A DNA stretch of 64,000 bases from Eledone cirrhosa. Its lineage: Eukaryota > Mollusca > Cephalopoda > Octopoda > Eledonidae. This document shows positions 53,901 to 62,570 of this stretch, in pieces. The notes beneath the pieces were generated by a model. That model was not told where the DNA came from, ran no database searches, and was given only the letters and a program-made list of their open reading frames with translations. The translations under genes were made by a program, and so were the position numbers. The stretch spans positions 414,979,081-415,043,080 of the forward strand of contig OZ024741.1 in the NCBI GenBank assembly GCA_964016885.1, in the 5' to 3' direction. The stretch's first letter is position 1. Each line of letters begins with the position of its first letter.

Positions 53901-56900
53901 TGTTCAAACCAGCCATATCTGCCCAGAATTCCCTCACCTCTTTCTGTTCAAACCAGCTGTATCTGACCAGAATTCTCTCACTTCTTTCTGTTCAAACCAG
54001 CTGTATCTGTCCAGAATTCTCTCACCGCTTTCTGTTCAAACCAGCTGTATCTGCCCAGAATTCCCTCACCTCTTTCTGTTTAAACCTTCTGTATATGCCC
54101 AGAATGTTCTCACCTCTTTCTGTTCAAAGCAGCTGTATCTGCCCAGAATTCCCTCACTTCTTTCTGTTCAAACCAGCTGTATCTGCCCAGAAATCCCTCA
54201 CCTCTTTCTGTTCAAACCAGCTGTATCTGACCAGAATTCTCTCACCTCTTTCTGTTCAAACCAGCTGTATCTGCCCAGAATTCCCTCACTTCTTTCTGTT
54301 CAAACCAGCTGTATCTGCCCAGAAATCCCTCACCTCTTTCTGTTTAAACCAGCTGTATCTGGCCAGAATTCCCTCACTTCTTTCTGTTTAAACCTTCTGT
54401 ATATGCCCAGAATTTTCTCACCTCTTTCTGTTCAAACCAGCTGTATCTGCCCAGAATTCCCTCACTTCTTTCTGTTCAAACCAGCTGTATCTGCCCAGAA
54501 TTCCCTCACCTCTTTCTGTTCAAACCAGCTGTATCTGACCAGAATTCTCTCACCTATTTCTGTTCAAACCAGCCATATCTGCCCAGAATTCCCTCACCTC
54601 TTTCTGTTCAAACCAGCTGTATCTGACCAGAATTCTCTCACTTCTTTCTGTTCAAACCAGCTGTATCTGACCAGAATTCTCTCACCTCTTTCTGTTCAAA
54701 CCAGCTGTATCTGCCCAGAATTCCCTCACAGCTTTCTGTTCAAACCAGCTGTATCTGCCCAGAATTCCCTCACCTCTTTCTGTTTAAACCTTCTGTATAT
54801 GCCCAGAATTTTCTCACCTTTTTCTCTTCAAAGCAGCTGTATCTGCCCAGAATTCCCTCACTTCTTTCTGTTCAAACCAGCTGTATCTGCCCAGAATTCC
54901 TTACCTCTTTCTGTTCAAACCAGCTGTATCTGGCCAGAATTCCCTCACCTCTTTCTGTTCAAATCATCTGTATCTGTCCAGAATTCTCTCACTTCTTTCT
55001 GTTCAAACCAGCCATATCTGCCCAGAATTCCCTCACCTCTTTCTGTTCAAACCAGCTGTATCTGACCAGAATTCTCTCACTTCATTCTGTTCAACCCAGC
55101 TGTATCTGACCAGAATTCTCTCACCTCTTTCTGTTCAAACCAGCTGTATCTGCCCAGAATCCCCTCACTTCTTTCTGTTCAAACCAGCTGTATCTGCCCA
55201 GAAATCCCTCACCTCTTTCTGTTTAAACCAGCTGTATCTGGCCAGAATTCCCTCACTTCTTTCTGTTTAAACCTTCTGTATATGCCCAGAATTTTCTCAC
55301 CTCTTTCTGTTCAAACCAGCTGTATCTGCCCAGAATTCCCTCACTTCTTTCTGTTCAAACCAGCTGTATCTGCCCAGAATTCCCTCACCTCTTTCTGTTC
55401 AAACCAGCTGTATCTGACCAGAATTCTCTCACTTCATTCTGTTCAACCCAGCTGTATCTGACCAGAATTCTCTCACCTCTTTCTGTTCAAACCAGCTGTA
55501 TCTGCCCAGAATTCCCTCACCTCTTTCTGTTCAAACCAGCTGTATCTGACCAGAATTCTCTCACCTATTTCTGTTCAAACCAGCCATATCTGCCCAGAAT
55601 TCCCTCACCTCTTTCTGTTCAAACCAGCTGTATCTGACCAGAATTCTCTCACTTCTTTCTGTTCAAACCAGCTGTATCTGTCCAGAATTCTCTCACCGCT
55701 TTCTGTTCAAACCAGCTGTATCTGCCCAGAATTCCCTCACCTCTTTCTGTTTAAACCTTCTGTATATGCCCAGAATGTTCTCACCTCTTTCTGTTCAAAG
55801 CAGCTGTATCTGCCCAGAATTCCCTCACTTCTTTCTGTTCAAACCAGCTGTATCTGCCCAGAAATCCCTCACCTCTTTCTGTTCAAACCAGCTGTATCTG
55901 ACCAGAATTCTCTCACCTCTTTCTGTTCAAACCAGCTGTATCTGCCCAGAATTCCCTCACTTCTTTCTGTTCAAACCAGCTGTATCTGCCCAGAAATCCC
56001 TCACCTCTTTCTGTTTAAACCAGCTGTATCTGGCCAGAATTCCCTCACTTCTTTCTGTTTAAACCTTCTGTATATGCCCAGAATTTTCTCACCTCTTTCT
56101 GTTCAAACCAGCTGTATCTGCCCAGAATTCCCTCACTTCTTTCTGTTCAAACCAGCTGTATCTGCCCAGAATTCCCTCACCTCTTTCTGTTCAAACCAGC
56201 TGTATCTGACCAGAATTCTCTCACCTATTTCTGTTCAAACCAGCCATATCTGCCCAGAATTCCCTCACCTCTTTCTGTTCAAACCAGCTGTATCTGACCA
56301 GAATTCTCTCACTTCTTTCTGTTCAAACCAGCTGTATCTGACCAGAATTCTCTCACCTCTTTCTGTTCAAACCAGCTGTATCTGCCCAGAATTCCCTCAC
56401 AGCTTTCTGTTCAAACCAGCTGTATCTGCCCAGAATTCCCTCACCTCTTTCTGTTTAAACCTTCTGTATATGCCCAGAATTTTCTCACCTTTTTCTCTTC
56501 AAAGCAGCTGTATCTGCCCAGAATTCCCTCACTTCTTTCTGTTCAAACCAGCTGTATCTGCCCAGAATTCCTTACCTCTTTCTGTTCAAACCAGCTGTAT
56601 CTGGCCAGAATTCCCTCACCTCTTTCTGTTCAAATCATCTGTATCTGTCCAGAATTCTCTCACTTCTTTCTGTTCAAACCAGCCATATCTGCCCAGAATT
56701 CCCTCACCTCTTTCTGTTCAAACCAGCTGTATCTGACCAGAATTCTCTCACTTCATTCTGTTCAACCCAGCTGTATCTGACCAGAATTCTCTCACCTCTT
56801 TCTGTTCAAACCAGCTGTATCTGCCCAGAATCCCCTCACTTCTTTCTGTTCAAACCAGCTGTATCTGCCCAGAAATCCCTCACCTCTTTCTGTTTAAACC

Positions 56901-59900
56901 AGCTGTATCTGGCCAGAATTCCCTCACTTCTTTCTGTTTAAACCTTCTGTATATGCCCAGAATTTTCTCACCTCTTTCTGTTCAAACCAGCTGTATCTGC
57001 CCAGAATTCCCTCACTTCTTTCTGTTCAAACCAGCAGTATCTGCCCAGAATTCCCTCACCTCTTTCTGTTCAAACCAGCTGTATCTGACCAGAATTCTCT
57101 CACTTCATTCTGTTCAACCCAGCTGTATCTGACCAGAATTCTCTCACCTCTTTCTGTTCAAACCAGCTGTATCTGCCCAGAATTCCCTCACTTCTTTCTG
57201 TTCAAACCAGCTCTATCAGACCAGAATTCCCTCACCTCTTTCTGTTCAAACCAGCTGTATCTGGCCAGAATTCCCTCACCTCTTTCTGTTTAAACCAGCT
57301 GTATCTGGCCAGAATTCTCTCACTTGTTTCTGTTCAAACCAGCTGTATCTGGTCAGAATTCTCTCACTTATTTCCGTTTAAACCAGCTGTATCTGGCCAG
57401 ATTTCTCTCACTTCTTTTTATTCAAACCAGCTGTATCTGCCCAGAATTCCCTCACCTCTTTCTGTTCAAACCAGCTGTATCTGCCCAGAATTCTCTCACC
57501 TATTTCTGTTCAAACCAGCCATATCTGCCCAGAATTCCCTCACCTCTTTCTGTTCAAACCAGCTGTATCTGACCAGAATTCTCTCACCTATTTCTGTTCA
57601 AACCAGCCATATCTGCCCAGAATTCCCTCACCTCTTTCTGTTCAAACCAGCTGTATCTGACCAGAATTCTCTCACTTCTTTCTGTTCAAACCAGCTGTAT
57701 CTGCCCAGAATTCTCTCACCTCTTTCTGTTCAAACCAGCTGTATCTGACCAGAATTCTCTCACTTCTTTCTGTTCAAACCAGCTGTATCTGACCAGAATT
57801 CTCTCACCTCTTTCTGTTCAAACCAGCTGTATCTGCCCAGAATTCCCTCACCTCTTTCTGTTTAAACCTTCTGTATATGCCCAGAATTTTCTCAGCTTTT
57901 TCTCTTCAAAGCAGCTGTATCTGCCCAGAATTCCCTCACTTCTTTCTGTTCAAACCAGCTCTATCAGACCAGCATTCCCTCACATCTTTCTGTTCAAACC
58001 AGCTGTATCTGGCCAGAATTCCCTCACCTCTTTCTGTTTAAACCAGCTGTATCTGGTCAGAATTCTCTCACTTATTTCCGTTTAAACCAGCTGTATCTGG
58101 CCAGATTTCTCTCACTTCTTTTTATTCAAACCAGCTGTATCTGCCCAGAATTCCCTCACCTCTTTCTGTTCAAACCAACTGTATCTGACCAGAATTCTCT
58201 CACTTCTTTCTGTTCAAACCAGCTGTATCTGCCCAGAATTCTCTCAACTCTTTCTGTTCAAACCAGCTGTATCTGCCCAGAAATCCCTCACCTCTTTCTG
58301 TTTAAACCAGCTGTATCTGACCAGAATTCTCTCACCTCTTTCTGTTCAAACCAGCTGTATCTGCCCAGAATTCCCTCACTTCTTTCTGTTCAAACTAGCT
58401 GTATCTGCCCAGAATTCCCTCGCCTCTTTCTGTTCAAACCAGCTGTATCTGACCAGAATTCTCTCACCTATTTCTGTTCAAACCAGCCATATCTGCCCAG
58501 AATTCCCTCACCTCTTTCTGTTCAAACCAGCTGTATCTGACCAGAATTCTCTCACTTCTTTCTGTTCAAACCAGCTGTATCTGACCAGAATTCTCTCACC
58601 TCTTTCTGTTCAAACCAGCTGTATCTGCCCAGAATTCCCTCACAGCTTTCTGTTCAAACCAGCTGTATCTGCCCAGAATTCCCTCACCTCTTTCTGTTTA
58701 AACCTTCTGTATATGCCCAGAATTTTCTCACCTTTTTCTCTTCAAAGCAGCTGTATCTGCCCAGAATTCCCTCACTTCTTTCTGTTCAAACCAGCTGTAT
58801 CTGCCCAGAATTCCGTACCTCTTTCTGTTCAAACCAGCTGTATCTGGCCAGAATTCCCTCACCTCTTTCTGTTCAAATCATCTGTATATGCCCAGAATTC
58901 TCTCACTTCTTTCTGTTCAAACCAGCCATATCTGCCCAGAATTCCCTCACCTCTTTCTGTTCAACCCAGCTGTATCTGACCAGAATTCCCTCACCTCTTT
59001 CTGTTCAAACCAGCTGTATCTGCCCAGAATTCTCTCACTTCATTCTGTTCAACCCAGCTGTATCTGACCAGAATTCCCTCACCTCTTTCTGTTCAAACCA
59101 GCTGTATCTGACCAGAATTCTCTCACTTCATTCTGTTCAACCCAGCTGTATCTGACCAGAATTCTCTCACCTCTTTCTGTTCAAACCAGCTGTATCTGCC
59201 CAGAATTCCCTCACTTCTTTCTGTTCAAACCAGCTGTATCTGCCCAGAAATCCCTCACCTCTTTCTGTTTAAACCAGCTGTATCTGGCCAGAATTCCCTC
59301 ACTTCTTTCTGTTTAAACCTTCTGTATATGCCCAGAATTTTCTCACCTCTTTCTGTTCAAACCAGCTGTATCCGCCCAGAATTCCCTCACTTCTTTCTGT
59401 TCAAACCAGCTGTATCTGCCCAGAATTCCCTCACCTCTTTCTGTTCAAACCAGCTGTATCTGCCCAGAATTCCCTCACCTCTTTCTGTTCAAACCAGCTG
59501 TATCTGACCAGAATTCTCTCACCTATTTCCGTTCAAACCAGCCATATCTGCCCAGAATTCCCTCACCTCTTTCTGTTCAAAGCAGCTGTATCTGACCAGA
59601 ATTCTCTCACTTCTTTCTGTTCAAACCAGCTGTATCTGCCCAGAATTCCCTCACCTCTTTCTGTTCAAACCAGCTGTATCTGCCCAGAATTCCCTCACCT
59701 CTTTCTGTTTAAACCAGCTGTATCAGACCAGCATTCCCTCACCTCTTTCTGTTCAAACCAGCTGTATCTGGCCAGAATTCCCTCACCTCTTTCTGTTTAA
59801 ACCAGCTGTATCTGGCCAGAATTCTCTCACTTGTTTCTGTTCAAACCAGCTGTATCTGGTCAGAATTCTCTCACTTATTTCCGTTTAAACCAGCTGTATC

Positions 59901-61541
59901 TGTCCAGATTTCTCTCACTTCTTTTTATTCAAACCAGCTGTATATGACCAGAATTCTCTCACTTCTTTCTGTTCAAACCAGCTGTATCTGCCCAGAATTC
60001 CCTCACCTCTTTCTGTTCAAACCATCTGTATCTGACCAGAATTCCCTCTCCTCTTTCTGTTTAAACCATCTGTATCTGCCCAGAATTCTGTCACTTCTTT
60101 CTGTTCAAACCAGCTGTATCTGACCAGAATTCTCTCACTTCATTCTGTTCAACCCAGCTGTATCTGACCAGAATTCTCTCACCTCTTTCTGTTGAAACCA
60201 GCTGTATCTGCCCAGAATTCCCTCACTTCTTTCTGTTCAAACCAGCTGTATCTGCCCAGAAATCCCTCACCTCTTTCTGTTTAAACCAGCTGTATCTGGC
60301 CAGAATTCCCTCACTTCTTTCTGTTTAAACCTTCTGTATATGCCCACAATTTTCTCACCTCTTTCTGTTCAAACCAGCTGTATCTGACCAGAATTCTCTC
60401 ACCTATTTCTATTCAAACCAGCCATATCTGCCCAGAATTCCCTCACCTCTTTCTGTTCAAACCAGCTGTATCTGACCAGAATTCTCTCACTTCTTTCTTT
60501 TCAAACCAGCTGTATCTGCCCAGAATTCTCTCACCTCTTTCTGTTCAAACCAGCTGTATCTGCCCAGAATTCCCTCACCTCTTTTTGTTCAAACCAGCTC
60601 TATCTGACCAGCATTCCCTCACCTCTTTCTGTTCAAACCAGCTGTATCTGACCAGAATTCTCTTGCCTCTTTCTGTTCAAACCAGCTGTATCTGCCCAGA
60701 ATTCCCTCACTTCTTTCTGTTCAAACCAGCTGTATCTGCCCAGAGTTCCCTCACCTCTTTCTGTTCAAACCAGCTCTATCAGACCAGCATTCCCTCACCT
60801 CTTTCTGTTCAAACCAGCTGTATCTGGCCAGAATTCCCTCACCTCTTTCTGTTTAAACCAGCTGTATCTGGCCAGAATTCTCTCACTTGTTTCTGTTCAA
60901 ACCAGCTGTATCTGGTCAGAATTCTCTCACTTATTTCCGTTTAAACCAGCTGTATCTGGCCAGATTTCTCTCACTTCTTTTTATTCAAACCAGCTGTATC
61001 TGCCCAGAATTCCTTCTCCTCTTTCTGTTCAAACCAGCTGTATCTGACCAGAATTCCCTCTCCTCTTTCTGTTTAAACCATCTGTATCTGCCCAGAATTC
61101 TGTCACCTCTTTCTGTTCAAACCAGCTGTATCTGCCCAGAATTCCCTCACCTCTTTCTGTTTAAACCTTCTGTATATGCCCAGAATGTTCTCACCTCTTT
61201 CTGTTCAAACCAGCTGTATCTGACCAGAATTCTCTCACTTCATTCTGTTCAAACCAGCTGTATCTGACCAGAATTCTCTCACCTCTTTCTGTTCAAACCA
61301 GCTGTATCTGCCCAGAATTCCCTCACTTCTTTCTGTTCAAACCAGCTGTATCTGCCCAGAAATCCCTCACCTCTTTCTGTTCAAACCAGCTGTATCTGCC
61401 CAGAATTCTCTCACCTCATTCTGTTCAAACCAGCTGTATCTGCCCAGAATTCCCTCACCTCTTTCTTTTCAAACCAGCTGTATCTGACCAGAATTCTCTC
61501 ACTTCTTTCTGTTAAAACCAGCTGTATCTGGCCAGAATTCT
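50943..61541 (+). repeat. 10.6-kb tandem duplication, copy M2 (10,599 bp)
   Basis: M2 is the second copy of M1, shorter by exactly one monomer. Near 53,365-53,390 the 43-bp monomer runs directly into caaatcatc, where M1 has an additional ctggcc monomer (about 42,730-42,780). A private change is ccagcagtat near 57,033. The M1/M2 junction lies in shared tctcacttctttctg sequence near 50,943. After 61,541 the sequence departs into monomers with ctattcaaacc and cttacc changes. Confidence 0.9.
53812..57191 (+). repeat. 1,671-bp higher-order repeat pair within M2
   Basis: This is the third instance of the 38-monomer pair, at offset 10,599 from the M1 instance. The 43-bp monomers lie at 54,899 and 56,570. 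Confidence 0.88.
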
Positions 61542-62570
61542 CTCACTTCTTTCTGTTCAAACCAGCTGTATCTGACCAGAATTCTCTCACCTCTTTCTGT
61601 TCAAACCAGCTGTATCTGCCCAGAATTCTCTCACCTCTTTCTATTCAAACCAGCTGTATCTGGCCAGAATTCTCTCACTTCTTTCTGTTTAAACCAGCTG
61701 TATCTGGCCAGAATTCTCTCACCTCTTTCTGTTCAAACCAGCCGTATCTGCCCAGAATTCCCTCACCTCATTCTGTTCAAACCATCTGTATCTTACCAGA
61801 ATTCCCTCTCCTCTTTCTGTTTAAACCATCTGTATCTGCCCAGAATTCTGTCACTTCTTTCTGTTCAAACCAGCTGTATCTGCCCAGAATTCCCTCACCT
61901 CTTTCTGTTTACACCTTCTGTATATGCCCAGAATTTTCTCACCTCTTTCTGTTCAAAGCAGCTGTATCTGCCCAGAATTCTCTCACTTCTTTCTGTTCAA
62001 ACCAGCCATATCTGCCCAGAATTCCCTCACCTCTTTCTGTTCAAACCAGCTGTATCTGACCAGAATTCTCTCACTTCATTCTGTTCAAACCAGCTGTATC
62101 TGACCAGAATTCTCTCACCTCTTTCTGTTCAAACCAGCTGTATCTGACCAGAATTCTCTCACCTCTTTCTTTTCAAACCAGCTGTATCTGCCCCGAATTC
62201 TCTCACCTGTTTCTGTTCAAATCAGCTGCATCTGGTCAGAATTCTCTCACTTCTTTCTGTTTAAACCAGCTGTATCTGGTCAGAATTCTCTCACTTCTTT
62301 CTGTTCAAACCAGCTGTATCTGACCAGAATTCCCTCACCTCTTTCTGTTCAAACCAGCTGTTTCTGCCCAGAATTCCCTCACTTCTTTCTGTTCAAACCA
62401 GCTGTATCTGCCCAGAATTCCCTCACCTCTTTCTGTTCACAACAGCTGTATCTGCCCAGAATTCCCTCACTTCTTTCTGTTCAAACCAGCTGTATCTGCC
62501 CAGAATTCTCTCACCTGTTTATGTTCAAACCAGCTGTATCTGGTCAGAATTCTCTCAATTCTTTCTGTTT
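60547..62570 (+). repeat. 2,024-bp (46-monomer) tandem duplication, first copy
   Basis: The run from the ctctatctgaccagcattc monomer near 60,595 onward recurs at an offset of 2,024 bp, exactly 46 monomers. Shared rare variants include tctcttgcc (60,659 and 62,683), cagagttccc (60,741 and 62,765), ttctattc (61,560s-61,640s and their +2,024 partners) and atcttaccag (61,790s and 63,810s). The first 1 kb of this copy belongs to the end of M2; the rest, from 61,542 to 62,570, is not part of M1/M2. Confidence 0.92.

Larger units (their letters stand above)
13031..58819 (+). repeat. 43-bp length-variant monomers (23 sites) confined to domain II
   Basis: A monomer with gaattccttacc in place of gaattccctcacc is one base short. 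It begins (ccttacc) at 13031, 15230, 16461, 18440, 21123, 23014, 24597, 26268, 28423, 31106, 33789, 35460, 38143, 40826, 42717, 44300, 45971, 51469, 53360, 54899 and 56570; two sites, 48214 and 58813, read ccgtacc. Spacings recur (2683, 1891, 1583, 1671 bp), and nearly all that I computed equal a whole number of 44-bp monomers minus one. The monomer therefore acts as a once-per-unit marker of the higher-order repeat. None occurs before 13 kb or after 58.8 kb. Confidence 0.93.
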
